DNA of 64,000 bases from FEB-12 sp964503315 (GTDB lineage Bacteria; Zixibacteria; MSB-5A5; GN15; FEB-12). The stretch covers positions 173,317-237,316 of the forward strand of contig CAZCZL010000006.1 in the NCBI GenBank assembly GCA_964503315.1, in the 5' to 3' direction. This document shows, one piece after another, positions 33,734 through 43,622 of the stretch (the stretch's first letter is position 1; each line of letters opens with the position of its first letter). The notes under the pieces were generated by a model that worked only from the letters and a program-made list of their open reading frames with translations, was not told where the DNA came from and searched no databases. Both the position numbers and the translations under genes were made by a program.

Positions 33734-35101
33734 TCACTCCTTCAGCGCGGCACGGATGGCTGACAACAGATGCGGATAATCAGAGACCGGGACCGCCTTC
33801 AGGTCGAGGATCAAACGATCCTCCTCGATACGACATATTATGGGAGGACTCTGTTGGCGAAAGGTCTTGAGAAGCCGTTCCGCTTTGTGCTCCCTTGAGA
33901 AGCAGACTGCTACGGATGGGATCTCTTTTTCCGGCAGAGCGCCGCCGCCGAGATAGACCTTGGACGCCTCGACACTAACCCCAGCCGGATTACCGGCATC
34001 ACGTACCAGCGCTTTCCCCCGTTGATAGAGTTCAGAGTCGGGGATAGCGAGACATGACCAGAGCGGAATGTCCGCGGCATGTGTGCCGTTCAGATATATG
34101 GAGAACAACTGCTCCAGAACGGCAAACACGACTTTGTCAACTCGCATCGTACGGAAGAGCGGGTTTTTTTTGATGCTCTTTATCAGGTCCGCGCGACCGA
34201 CGATCATCCCCGCCTGCACTCCGCCAAGCAGTTTGTCCCCTGAAAAACAGGTTAGATCAGCCCCGGTCCGGACCGATTGTTGCACGGTCGGCTCCGCGTA
34301 TCCCATCACTGGCGCGGTTTCCACAAATACGCCGCTGCCAAGATCATTGACAACCGGCACATTGGCGCGCTTACCCAAAGCGACCAGATCTCGAAGAGCA
34401 ACTTCCTCCGAAAACCCCGCCTGCACGAAATTACTCTTGTGCACTTTCAGGATGAGCGCGGTCTGCGCATCTATGTGCGATTCGTAATCCGCGATCGTGG
34501 TGATATTGGTCGTACCGACCTCAATCAACTTCCCGCCAGCCCGCTTGAGGATGTCGGGGATACGGAATCCACCGCCAATTTGCACAAGTTCACCGCGTGA
34601 AATGAGTACATTCTTCCGATTGGCCAGCGTGTTGATGAGCAAGAACAGCGCCGCCGCGCAGTTATTCACGACCGTCCCAAATTCTGCCTCGGATAATTCC
34701 GCGAGATACCGTTCGCACGCCTCACCCCTGTTTCCCCGCGCCCCGGTCCGCAGATCAAACTCGACATTGCAGTAGCCGGTTAGCGTCTCTTTGAGTTTGG
34801 CAAAAACCACTTCCGGAAATGGCGCACGCCCCAAATTGGTATGCACCAGGATCCCGGTGGCGTTGATCACGCGACGCACTTCCGCCCCTTTGGCCGCAAC
34901 CAGCGCCTTCTCAATCGCGCGATACATCACATCCGGAGACACCGGCTTCTTATCTGCGATCAATTTCTCTTTGAGTTCCGCGACCGTCGCCTTGACAATC
35001 GATGCCGCCACCGGCCTCGGTAGCGCGCCAATACACTGCGCCAGCTGCTCACTCTGCAGAAGCTCTTCGATCGAGGGAAAATGTCTAGGTTCCGTGATCA
35101 T
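33734..35101 (-). CDS. selA: L-seryl-tRNA(Sec) selenium transferase
   Basis: PLP enzyme that converts Ser-tRNA(Sec) to Sec-tRNA(Sec) using selenophosphate. The 455-residue protein has the N-terminal helical tRNA-binding domain, RRVINATGILVHTNLGRAP (76-94), NCAAALFL, and PLP-binding Lys290 in CFSGDKLLGGVQAG. It overlaps the glutaminyl cyclase gene by 4 bp and precedes selB. SelD (selenophosphate synthetase) is not in the window. Confidence 0.97.
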   Translation of the reverse strand: MITEPRHFPSIEELLQSEQLAQCIGALPRPVAASIVKATVAELKEKLIADKKPVSPDVMYRAIEKALVAAKGAEVRRVINATGILVHTNLGRAPFPEVVFAKLKETLTGYCNVEFDLRTGARGNRGEACERYLAELSEAEFGTVVNNCAAALFLLINTLANRKNVLISRGELVQIGGGFRIPDILKRAGGKLIEVGTTNITTIADYESHIDAQTALILKVHKSNFVQAGFSEEVALRDLVALGKRANVPVVNDLGSGVFVETAPVMGYAEPTVQQSVRTGADLTCFSGDKLLGGVQAGMIVGRADLIKSIKKNPLFRTMRVDKVVFAVLEQLFSIYLNGTHAADIPLWSCLAIPDSELYQRGKALVRDAGNPAGVSVEASKVYLGGGALPEKEIPSVAVCFSREHKAERLLKTFRQQSPPIICRIEEDRLILDLKAVPVSDYPHLLSAIRAALKE

Positions 35102-36024
35102 TTTTCCGGCCAGAGTGACTTATTGTACGCTATCTCGGCTAGCAACCTTCCAATCTGCGCCAGAGATTCGGGCGAGCAGTTTTCTGGAAGGTCTTTCTCC
35201 GTATGCCAGTACTCATAGTCGAAATCTATCAATACTATCGCCGGAACTCCTCCCGCGTTGATCGGCAAATGGTCATCGATAACGGTATGCCTGACCATAT
35301 CCTGGAATCCGGGCAGATTCAGCCGCTTGGCTGTTTCCCAAACCATATCGTTCAGCGGCTCATTGTACTGCTGCGAATACCCTTCGCGAAATACTTGCAG
35401 ATCTTTGTCGCCTATTAGGTCGATGACGATGCCGAACCGGTATTTACCGTGTATACCCTGCTGCGCGAAATACTGCGCGCCGAGGAGATAATACTGGTGG
35501 TCCCCCTCTTCTCCCCAGTCCTCGCCGTCGGTCAGCAGTAACACGATATCACATGCAGGCGGTGTCTGGGCGAACATATTGGCCAATTCCATGAGGACCG
35601 CGACTCCCGAAGCGCCGTCATTAGCTCCCGGCAGCGAATCGCTGCGCCGGGTCGGATCTGAATGTCTATCGGTGCGTGGACGGCTGTCGTAATGCGCCAC
35701 AAACAGCAGGGGCGGCAACGAAGCATCGCTCCCCTTGGCCCGTGCGATCACATTCACCAGCGGCTTGTCAGTCTTGGAGTACGGGTCGAAGAAGTTTGTG
35801 GCCTGAAAATCGACCGACAATCCCTGCTTACTGAAGTGCTCATGGTAATATGCCTGGGCTCGCTGCCAGGCAAGTGAGCCGGGTACCCGTGGGCCGAATG
35901 CGACCTGAGCCTCCAAATAGCCAAAGGCTCGGTGGCTGTCAAAAGGAGGTGGTTCAACATGGGCCGCGGTACAGCTCAACATGGTGCATGCCAGCATTGT
36001 GATAGAGGATATAATCAGTTTCAC
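35098..36024 (-). CDS. Glutaminyl-peptide cyclotransferase-like lipoprotein (M28 family)
   Basis: Predicted to convert N-terminal Gln of exported proteins to pyroglutamate. The 308-residue protein has a lipoprotein signal with Cys18 in TMLSCTAA, then an M28/QC-type zinc fold: FVAHYDSRP, metal Asp in GANDGASG, Glu in TDGEDWGEEGD, the VIDDHLPINAGG metal His, and the YWHTEKD loop typical of glutaminyl cyclases. An M28 aminopeptidase activity is the alternative, but the single-zinc QC motif set fits better. It is 47 bp after sprA and overlaps selA. Confidence 0.88.
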   Translation of the reverse strand: MKLIISSITMLACTMLSCTAAHVEPPPFDSHRAFGYLEAQVAFGPRVPGSLAWQRAQAYYHEHFSKQGLSVDFQATNFFDPYSKTDKPLVNVIARAKGSDASLPPLLFVAHYDSRPRTDRHSDPTRRSDSLPGANDGASGVAVLMELANMFAQTPPACDIVLLLTDGEDWGEEGDHQYYLLGAQYFAQQGIHGKYRFGIVIDLIGDKDLQVFREGYSQQYNEPLNDMVWETAKRLNLPGFQDMVRHTVIDDHLPINAGGVPAIVLIDFDYEYWHTEKDLPENCSPESLAQIGRLLAEIAYNKSLWPEK

Positions 36025-36071
36025 GGAGAGAATGTCGCCACTGGAGAGAGCAGTGTCAACCCAAAAGGAGG

Positions 36072-39000
36072 TTAGAAGCGGATCTCCGCCCAGATCTGCA
36101 GCATACGGACATGGCTCTTGCGCTCGCCATCCTTGGTATCCTGCCAGGTAGCCGTCAATCCACCCTTGATCTGCGTGCTGAAATCATAGGAGATGACTGG
36201 CGTGACCATAAGGTCCGATTTATCTGCCGAGGGGCGCAGCGGATTATCACCGTTTGCCGACTGGGATTCATTGGTCGTATGCCGGACATTCAATTCAAGA
36301 TTCATTGTTGACGAAATCTTCATCTTGCCGAACAGCGGGAGCTTCAAACCGCCAGGGGCGCGGAATGAATAACGACTCGTTACAGTGATGCTCTTCTGCT
36401 TGGATTCCGTGCGACTGGAAACACCACCGGTGGACTGGTTGTACCGCGTCGCCTTCTTTTTGTCCAGGCCATACGTCGCGGACAGTGAGAGCGCCTTGAA
36501 TAACTTGAAATTAACGCCCAGGAGCGGATTGAAATCCTGTGACTCAGTCTCGGCAACCGGCCGACCCAAATTGAGGATAAAGTCTTCCGTCTTCTCTCGA
36601 CTGTACCCGGTCCGCGGCGCAAAGATGTCGATCAGCTTGTTGACCGGACCTTTTATCAAAGGCAGCGTCTTGAATTTACCGATCGTTACATCCAGGTCAG
36701 GCCAACTGGTAGAGGTCCGCTCCGACTTATCACCTATCTTGACCAGGTCACGATTGATGGTCCGTTTGAAGCGGACTTTGGTCGATATCCCCCCCATTAA
36801 CCTGAATCCTGAATTAAACTCGTAATTTTCGGACTCACGCGCTTCGGGATTGCGGCTCTCTCGAATGGTTGGAACATCGGTCGTCAACTCAAATCCAAAA
36901 CGGTACCGCCAGTCGGGCCGCTCCTGCATGCCGGGGACCGAGGCCGTGTGGCCGCGACCATACTTGTATTGGATTGGATCAATCCAACCGGTCAGCATCC
37001 TAAGCCCGGCAAACGGCAGGTCAACGACATTGATCTTGGTTTTTGTTCCCGTCGTTACTTTCCTACCCTTGTCTCCAAGCTTCTTAAGATCTTCCTGACG
37101 ATATCCGCGTGCCCGTTCCTTTTCCGTCATTTGCGTCTGCTTGCTGCCGGATTTTCCTGAACCGCCCTTGCGAGTCATGGAGAGCATATCGATATGCCGG
37201 AATGTGCCAGAAACCGACCAGCTGCGATTCAGATCACTCTTTCGGGTCTTTGAGGTCCGTTCGAAGTTGTCCGAGTAGGTCGCTGTATATCCGAATTGAG
37301 TCCCGAGCCAGGCGAAAAGCTTTGGATCATAGTTGGCCGAGAAATTCTGTGAGTAATACGTCTGTAATCCCAACTGGAACTCTTTGAGCCCGATTTTCAC
37401 CTTGTCATCATTCGTCAGGTCATTGCGAGTGGTAAACGCATAGGTAAACCCGAGGTTCTCAAAGAGCTTGTACCCCAGGTCCGCCCCGCCGTCAAAGTCG
37501 CGCTGCAGCGAAGACGTTCGCTTCTGGTTCGCGTCATCGGATACATTGATCTGTCGATTGAATGTCCCGCGCCACCGCCACTGGTGCGGGAAGAATGATA
37601 TCTTGGTATCCTTTATGTCTCGCAGGAAAATGATCGACTTGGTCCACTTAAGCGGCGAGATGCTCGGCGGCTGCTGCCAGGACATGTCAAATGTGCCGCT
37701 GAAATTGTAATTCTCGGAGAAATTGTACGGGCGCGTGACATCGGTGCGCGTGCTCCGGCTATACGAGAAATTCACCTGCTGGCGATTCAGGAACAGGTTG
37801 AAGAGCGGGTTCTTCCCCTTATAGCGAAACTGCTCCGAGGCGCGCACGCCGCGCGTGATCGATGTGATCCGCTCCAGTTCACGTACATCCTCCGGTAAAA
37901 CGATATCCGAATTGGTCCGCAGAATCGGCAATTGGGTCGATTTCGCGTAATTGTAGCCGACCGGCAACGACGCGTTCAGCGCCCTCGGCAGAAAGCGGTC
38001 GAGATTCATGCTGACGGACCACGAATAACTGTTGTCTTCGGAACCGCTGCCCAGGTTGTCCGATGATCCGCCGCGTGTGGTCGCCGAGATTCCGCGGAAA
38101 TAAGGATTCTTCTTCTCCCACTGCAGATTGTAGGAGCCAACATCCGCCAGATTGCCCGTCAGGTCGAAACGGGCCGCCTGCCCGACATCCTTGCGAACAT
38201 TGGTGACACGCAATTCGTCAAGCCAGATCTCGCCGTTCGCTTTGGTAGTCGAGTCAGTATTGAGTACACCAGCGGCCATCCACTGCACTTGATTGATATT
38301 CGGGTTACCCTTGATGCGGTAATTCCCGACCACGCTATCTACTGCGCTAGGCGGTGATCCTCCGGGCAGCGCGCGCTGGAACGCGTCTTTCAAACCCGTC
38401 AATGCCGCGAAATCGATCCTGACATGATTAGCCGGGTCCCACCCTGGTCGGATCATCGTGCGATATTCATAGTAGTTTTTCTCATCGGTCCCTAAACGAT
38501 AGAAAAACATGATAGAGTCAGAGGGAAGTTCGTTCGCTTTATTCCCTCCATGGACGTACATCTCAAGGGCACTGTATCCGGAGTAGCGATCCACCGACGG
38601 CAATTTCTTGACCGCCATACAGGTATCGCCGACCAGTACATTCTCAAAGACCAATCCAAGACCCTTTTGCGTTTCGGTCACGTTGTTGGTCTGGTCTTCG
38701 TACGCTTCCACTCCCGGTGGAGCGACAAATGTTCCCTCGTCTTCACTCAACGATGCCACCACGAACTTGGCCGTGTCATCCCGTCCTCGACGCAGAATAG
38801 TGGTGTCACGCCAGTTCGATTGTACGAAATACCAGGCCGCCACTTCCACCGTATCCCAGCGGTCGCCGGGAGTGTCGGATTCGAACCAGACGCGAGCATG
38901 TTTGATGTTCGTCCAGGCGGCTGGCAAACCTGAACTGGGCGCCACGATCGTATCCAGCCTGCTCGAATCGCGGATAGGAATACGGAACGTCATCCAACCG

Positions 39001-42000
39001 CTGTCATTGCGTGAACCCGGAACATAGAAACCTGTATCCGAAAGGTCACTCAGGTCAATGGTGTATGAGAAGTAGGCGTTCTGTAATACAAAGTTGACCT
39101 TGGTTAACTGCTCGGCGTCGGGAGTCGCCAGATTGACGATATCCTCAAGATTCCCTTCGGTACCGTTCAGGAAATCGTAGTATCGTGGGTCATTGTCATC
39201 GTCAAATTGGGCTGGATTGCAGCTTGGCAATGGACATTTACCCGCTCCCTCCCCACCCGCTGCCGTATACCAGTTATCCCCGGATGGATCAGGGTTGGTC
39301 AGTGCGTCGTAGCCGTCTTCCAGCGCGTCAGGCTTGAGATCGATTCCGATATCTTCTCCCTCCTCCAACTGATCATTCTGGAACTGGTCGACCACGCCAT
39401 CTTCGGTATTGTTTGAGCCGTTATCATCGACATCTTCAGAGATCTCTCCGAAATCAAAATGAAGTTTTCCGCGATCTCCCTTGACGCGCACTTCAAAGAG
39501 CTGAACGCGATAAGCGTCAATTCCGGCAAAGTAGGTCATGATCCCGCCGTAGGACGGACCCGGAAGTGTATCAACCAGGTTGGTATCCGCTATCTGCGGC
39601 GTGCCATCGGGGCGCCAGATCATACGGAACGTATTGACTGTTCCCTGCCCTTGTCGCACATCACGGTCGTAGATCTCCTGGAGCGGCCGCCCACCGACCG
39701 GGTTGTGCCAGAGGAGCTTGGATCGTTCGTGGTCATCACCCAATTGCAGTGGCTTGGATGACAACGTCCAGCCGCCTCGTCCCAACGGCAAATTCAGCTG
39801 TTCCAGCGCAGATTCAAAATCATCGATATACGCGACGTTATCGACGTTTGGGTTCGGACGCGACTGTGCTATTTCGCCGGATAACGTCATGGTCGACGGC
39901 GCTTCGGTGCGGATCAGCGGTAAGGCGTCTAACGCTTTGGTGATGAACTTCGGGTAGAGCTTCAACGTCCCGTCCATGTCCAGTACGGTCATGGTTGCCG
40001 TTTCCTGACCCACGCGCGGCTTGCGGTCCTGCGCCTTGTCGGTCTTGTACAACATCGTCGACCCGATCCTGAAATCATCACTGAACGAATACTCCCCGCG
40101 CAGGCCGAAAAGTGATTTCTTCTGAATAGCCAGGAAAGGCGCATACTCGAAATCGACTGTGACTTTGGCGTTGGGATCGAGCGCCTCGGGCGACAAAAGC
40201 GTGATCGTCCCGAAGTCATACTGGATGCTATAGTCCGGACCGCGTGTAAGCACCTTGCCATCCGCGACCACGCGCTCAGACCCCTCGATGATATTGGCGC
40301 GATTCAATCGAATGACTGACCCTCTGCTCCGGCTGGAGTACTCGATATAGTACAGCGAATTTTCGGTCTTCTCTTTGGTCGAAGTATACTTGTATATTTT
40401 CTCGTTTTTCTCTTCAAGCTCGGGCTGACTCACCCCACTGGCCGACGTATAGACAGTATTGGTGTTAAATGGCTCGCGATCCGGGAAAATGATCAGCCCC
40501 CACTCGGACTCAAAGACTTCGCGACGGTCGTCGATCTTGCCGTCCGGTTCTCGTACTTCCTGAGCATTATATTGGTCGAGCCCCAGTATCCGGGTGAATT
40601 CCGAGGAAATGCCGCCTGCTCCTGACTGGTAGTCAACAGCGGCTGAGGTTCCCTCACTGCCTACAGGAGCTTTGAACACCTTGATATTCAAGTCCGCAGC
40701 TTGTGAGCCTTTGGGGATGGTATAGACATTGCGCCAGACATATTGCCAAGTCGGATGACTCGGGTTGGTCGCCGTGCCCCCCGGACGAAGCATCTTGAGT
40801 ATAAGCGTATCGCCCTGCGTTTGATCGCCGATCGTATCCACCCCGATGAACGCATCTGTCAACGTGTCACGGCGCTCTACTACCATCCAGATACCAAGCA
40901 AATAGTCGCGACGCATTGAGTTGAATACGACATAGTGTCTGTTTCTTTCAGCATCATCAAACCAGTCGTAGAGGTTATCATCTACCTCTTCGACCTTTTG
41001 TGTCACTTGAAACACATCCGCGGGATCTTCCGGATCAATTCGCGTGATCGCCACCGGCAGACTGGCCGCTTCCTCCGGTCGGCTGTAGGTACGACCCTCG
41101 TAGACCAGCAGATTGAGTACGCGATCGTTCTTTCCAAACTCCGATGGCAATCCCAGGTCGAAAATTCGTCCTTCAGCATAATCCCAGTCACGAATCCGCT
41201 GCGCCGACTCATCGCCCGTTGCCGAGATCGATGAGCGCTCGGTCGAACCCTTTTCCTGTGAGACGATACCAGTCAGACGCAACGCGCCTAACTGCGCCTC
41301 GGCTTTGAGTCCAAACAGCCCCTGGATGCGGGCCGAATATCCGACAAATCGCGTATTCGGAAGCTGCAGGTTGGTATTCCCCGCCTCGATCGACTTCAAG
41401 ATGTCGTCATCGTCCCCCTTGTATCGTATCATAAGACGGTTGGAGAGCGGGATATCGGTCTGGCTATCCTCGGAAACGAAGACCGATATCTTGGAGCCTA
41501 TCGTCCCTTCAATATCAAACCTGTAGATTTGATCCATATTCAGAGACGGGAAACGGCTTTTGCCGACCAAGTCCGATTGGACCCCATCGTTCCATTGCGA
41601 GCGCCCCGAAAAACTGATGCGGCGGAATCCGGAGACGCGCAGATTACCGCCCCCCTCGCCAAACACCGATGAAAACTTCCTGGGAAGCGCGATACCTACG
41701 GAAATGCCGGATTTGTCCCCTTTTCCTTTGGCCGCGTTCAGCAGAGACTGCTTACCCAGATCGCGGAAACCCTGTGAGACTTTCTTGCGAAGGCGGTACT
41801 GCATGAACTCGCCGGCATCGACCGCCACCGGCACAAACGACAACCCGGGATAATACTCGGTATTGAAATTGATGAGAGTGCTGTCGAAGGAAGAACTGAT
41901 AACCTTCGGATTCCGCAACAGCATCGGCGAAAATGGCTCGATAGAGAGCGGCGGATTGGCAGCCGAAAAAACCTGTGGCCGGGCATCATACCACGAAACC

Positions 42001-42131
42001 ACCTGCGGCGGATCTTCAAATTTCCCCGGGAATCCTACCCCTTGCCCCTCTGCCACCGGCGACAACAACGCAAGCGCCGCCACAAGCAGACCGGCAAAAG
42101 ACATGATCCGTCTGAAACGATTCAACAACAC
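36072..42131 (-). CDS. sprA: SprA/Sov-type outer-membrane translocon of type IX secretion
   Basis: SprA forms the giant 36-strand barrel through which type IX substrates cross the outer membrane. The 2019-residue protein is somewhat shorter than Bacteroidetes SprA (about 2300-2500). It has a signal peptide (about 1-30, cleavage near AEG|QG), the N-terminal RGLFG-like segment (FVGYSARIQGLFGLKAEAQLG, LRLTGIVSQEKGS), FDYEYAPF-like strands, the EIWLDELRVTNVRKDVGQAA motif that recurs across SprA proteins, and about 700 C-terminal residues of porin-like strands ending in an aromatic strand (MLQIWAEIRF). The start is GTG 42131; ATG 42105 is an alternative. No other T9SS component is in the window. 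Confidence 0.9.
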   Translation of the reverse strand: MLLNRFRRIMSFAGLLVAALALLSPVAEGQGVGFPGKFEDPPQVVSWYDARPQVFSAANPPLSIEPFSPMLLRNPKVISSSFDSTLINFNTEYYPGLSFVPVAVDAGEFMQYRLRKKVSQGFRDLGKQSLLNAAKGKGDKSGISVGIALPRKFSSVFGEGGGNLRVSGFRRISFSGRSQWNDGVQSDLVGKSRFPSLNMDQIYRFDIEGTIGSKISVFVSEDSQTDIPLSNRLMIRYKGDDDDILKSIEAGNTNLQLPNTRFVGYSARIQGLFGLKAEAQLGALRLTGIVSQEKGSTERSSISATGDESAQRIRDWDYAEGRIFDLGLPSEFGKNDRVLNLLVYEGRTYSRPEEAASLPVAITRIDPEDPADVFQVTQKVEEVDDNLYDWFDDAERNRHYVVFNSMRRDYLLGIWMVVERRDTLTDAFIGVDTIGDQTQGDTLILKMLRPGGTATNPSHPTWQYVWRNVYTIPKGSQAADLNIKVFKAPVGSEGTSAAVDYQSGAGGISSEFTRILGLDQYNAQEVREPDGKIDDRREVFESEWGLIIFPDREPFNTNTVYTSASGVSQPELEEKNEKIYKYTSTKEKTENSLYYIEYSSRSRGSVIRLNRANIIEGSERVVADGKVLTRGPDYSIQYDFGTITLLSPEALDPNAKVTVDFEYAPFLAIQKKSLFGLRGEYSFSDDFRIGSTMLYKTDKAQDRKPRVGQETATMTVLDMDGTLKLYPKFITKALDALPLIRTEAPSTMTLSGEIAQSRPNPNVDNVAYIDDFESALEQLNLPLGRGGWTLSSKPLQLGDDHERSKLLWHNPVGGRPLQEIYDRDVRQGQGTVNTFRMIWRPDGTPQIADTNLVDTLPGPSYGGIMTYFAGIDAYRVQLFEVRVKGDRGKLHFDFGEISEDVDDNGSNNTEDGVVDQFQNDQLEEGEDIGIDLKPDALEDGYDALTNPDPSGDNWYTAAGGEGAGKCPLPSCNPAQFDDDNDPRYYDFLNGTEGNLEDIVNLATPDAEQLTKVNFVLQNAYFSYTIDLSDLSDTGFYVPGSRNDSGWMTFRIPIRDSSRLDTIVAPSSGLPAAWTNIKHARVWFESDTPGDRWDTVEVAAWYFVQSNWRDTTILRRGRDDTAKFVVASLSEDEGTFVAPPGVEAYEDQTNNVTETQKGLGLVFENVLVGDTCMAVKKLPSVDRYSGYSALEMYVHGGNKANELPSDSIMFFYRLGTDEKNYYEYRTMIRPGWDPANHVRIDFAALTGLKDAFQRALPGGSPPSAVDSVVGNYRIKGNPNINQVQWMAAGVLNTDSTTKANGEIWLDELRVTNVRKDVGQAARFDLTGNLADVGSYNLQWEKKNPYFRGISATTRGGSSDNLGSGSEDNSYSWSVSMNLDRFLPRALNASLPVGYNYAKSTQLPILRTNSDIVLPEDVRELERITSITRGVRASEQFRYKGKNPLFNLFLNRQQVNFSYSRSTRTDVTRPYNFSENYNFSGTFDMSWQQPPSISPLKWTKSIIFLRDIKDTKISFFPHQWRWRGTFNRQINVSDDANQKRTSSLQRDFDGGADLGYKLFENLGFTYAFTTRNDLTNDDKVKIGLKEFQLGLQTYYSQNFSANYDPKLFAWLGTQFGYTATYSDNFERTSKTRKSDLNRSWSVSGTFRHIDMLSMTRKGGSGKSGSKQTQMTEKERARGYRQEDLKKLGDKGRKVTTGTKTKINVVDLPFAGLRMLTGWIDPIQYKYGRGHTASVPGMQERPDWRYRFGFELTTDVPTIRESRNPEARESENYEFNSGFRLMGGISTKVRFKRTINRDLVKIGDKSERTSTSWPDLDVTIGKFKTLPLIKGPVNKLIDIFAPRTGYSREKTEDFILNLGRPVAETESQDFNPLLGVNFKLFKALSLSATYGLDKKKATRYNQSTGGVSSRTESKQKSITVTSRYSFRAPGGLKLPLFGKMKISSTMNLELNVRHTTNESQSANGDNPLRPSADKSDLMVTPVISYDFSTQIKGGLTATWQDTKDGERKSHVRMLQIWAEIRF

Positions 42132-42200
42132 TAGTTCTGCGCTACCTGCAATAAGTCAATTCATTAAAAACGGGTCGATAGAGCTCCTCCTATGCCTGGG

Positions 42201-43148
42201 CTAAAACTTGCCGAGTTGCTGGACTTCTTCCTGCAACTCAATGCCAAATCGCTCTTTAACTCGTGCCTTCAATATATCGGCCAATTTCCGGATATCTCGC
42301 GAGGTCGCGGTTCCTGAATTGACGATTATATTCGCGTGGCGCTCAAACACTTTTGCCCCCCCAACTGACATCTGCTTTGCCCCTACTTCTTCCAGAAGTC
42401 TCCCCGCCGGCAATTTACCGAATTTCTCGCGTGGATCTGGGATGTTTTTGAAAAAACACCCGGCCGACATGCCGTCATTGGGATGTTTCCCATCCCGCTG
42501 TGACAGTATATCCGCGACTTTGGCGGCGATGGCTTCTCTGTCGCCTGCCCCCAAACGAATCCGGACATCCACCACGACTTCGTGGGTCACTTTCAAATAG
42601 GAATCCCGATAGGCAAATTTGCAGTAATCAGGTCCGACGGTCTTTAGTGTCCCATCATTGTCCACTAAGGTGACAGATTCTATCGTGTTTCCTATCTCCC
42701 CACCGAATGCCCCGGCATTCCCGTAAATCGCTCCACCAACCGACCCCCAGATACCCGCAGCGAATTCCATTCCGGTCAATCCATGGTCCGTGGCGTAGTT
42801 CACCAGAGACATAAGCTCCTCCCCGGCGCCGCATTCAATCAAAGTTGGCTCAAGCAACCGAAATCCGGTAACATCAACCTTGATGACCAGTCCGTCGTAG
42901 CCATCATCCGAAACCAGCAAGTTGGTTCCGCCACCCAAAACAAAGTGGGGTATCTGAAGTCTCTTGGCTGCTTCAATGGCCCGCGTAACTTCAGCGCCGG
43001 ATCGAGCGGAAAAGTAGTACCTCGCCCGTCCGCCAGTTCGATAACTGGTCAGAGTGGCGAGTTCTTTGGCGAACTCAAGATTCGGGCCGAATGCCCCAAG
43101 GAGGGTCGCAATGGGGAGACCTGTAGTGGTGGCAGTATTCTCTGTCAT
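42201..43148 (-). CDS. murB: UDP-N-acetylenolpyruvoylglucosamine reductase
   Basis: FAD enzyme for the second committed step of peptidoglycan synthesis. The 315-residue protein has the FAD-binding motifs LTSYRTGGRARYY and FVLGGGTNLLVSDDGYDG, the GMEFAAGIWGSVGGAIYGNAGA segment, the catalytic Ser in DGMSAGCFFKNI, and the C-terminal HANIIVNSGTATS. It lacks the Tyr-loop insertion of E. coli type I and so resembles type II MurB. GAGGA precedes ATG 43148, and a promoter lies just upstream. Confidence 0.97.
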   Translation of the reverse strand: MTENTATTTGLPIATLLGAFGPNLEFAKELATLTSYRTGGRARYYFSARSGAEVTRAIEAAKRLQIPHFVLGGGTNLLVSDDGYDGLVIKVDVTGFRLLEPTLIECGAGEELMSLVNYATDHGLTGMEFAAGIWGSVGGAIYGNAGAFGGEIGNTIESVTLVDNDGTLKTVGPDYCKFAYRDSYLKVTHEVVVDVRIRLGAGDREAIAAKVADILSQRDGKHPNDGMSAGCFFKNIPDPREKFGKLPAGRLLEEVGAKQMSVGGAKVFERHANIIVNSGTATSRDIRKLADILKARVKERFGIELQEEVQQLGKF

Positions 43149-43161
43149 GTTCCTCTAAGAA

Positions 43162-43190
43162 AATATAGCCTTCGGACCGTCCAAAATCAA
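43162..43190 (-). promoter_or_regulatory. Promoter of murB
   Basis: TTGATT (43185-43190) and TATATT (43162-43167) on the minus strand are exactly 17 bp apart. The predicted start near 43155 leaves a leader of only about 7 nt that is almost entirely the GAGGA ribosome-binding site. sprA, 69 bp after murB, may be read from the same promoter. Confidence 0.55.
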
Positions 43191-43291
43191 GGTCTGATGG
43201 CGATTTAGTGGGTATCCGAGCCGCCCGTCTGGTCCACAGTTTATACCCGATATCCGTCCGGAAAAACTAAAATTTGCGACTTTCCGCCTTC

Positions 43292-43621
43292 CTACGAATT
43301 ATCGGCGGAATTGGGGCTGGAATTTGGGTCGGTTTTCGACCCCTCCGGACCGGCCTTATCTTTGGCCAGTTCGTCCACGAAGTTCATCCGTAACTCATAG
43401 AGCAGATGCTCCACCATCCGTTTCTCATCCGGGTTCAGATTCCCGGCAGTTTTCCTTTGGATCATCTCCAGCATATCGATCGTATGCTTCGCCATGGTCA
43501 GGTCGCGCTCGATCTGACTCGTGATCGGATTGGCTATCTTCCCCATCTGCTGCATCGCCGCCGCCTGCAGCGACAGCACTAGCTGGTAAAATTGAATATC
43601 AACGTCCGGCTGGTCCGGCAT
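43292..43621 (-). CDS. DUF1844-family protein
   Basis: The 109-residue product matches DUF1844, a helical domain of unknown role: FYQLVLSLQAAAMQQMGKIANP, DLTMAKHTIDMLEMIQRKTAGNLNPDEKRMVEHLLYELRMNFV. The C-terminal tail is short and Ser/Asn-rich. GGAGGAGG within the recG 3' end precedes ATG 43621, which is 1 nt after the recG stop, so translation is coupled. An in-frame start 81 nt upstream would bury it in recG and is rejected. Confidence 0.88.
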   Translation of the reverse strand: MPDQPDVDIQFYQLVLSLQAAAMQQMGKIANPITSQIERDLTMAKHTIDMLEMIQRKTAGNLNPDEKRMVEHLLYELRMNFVDELAKDKAGPEGSKTDPNSSPNSADNS

Positions 43622-43622
43622 C

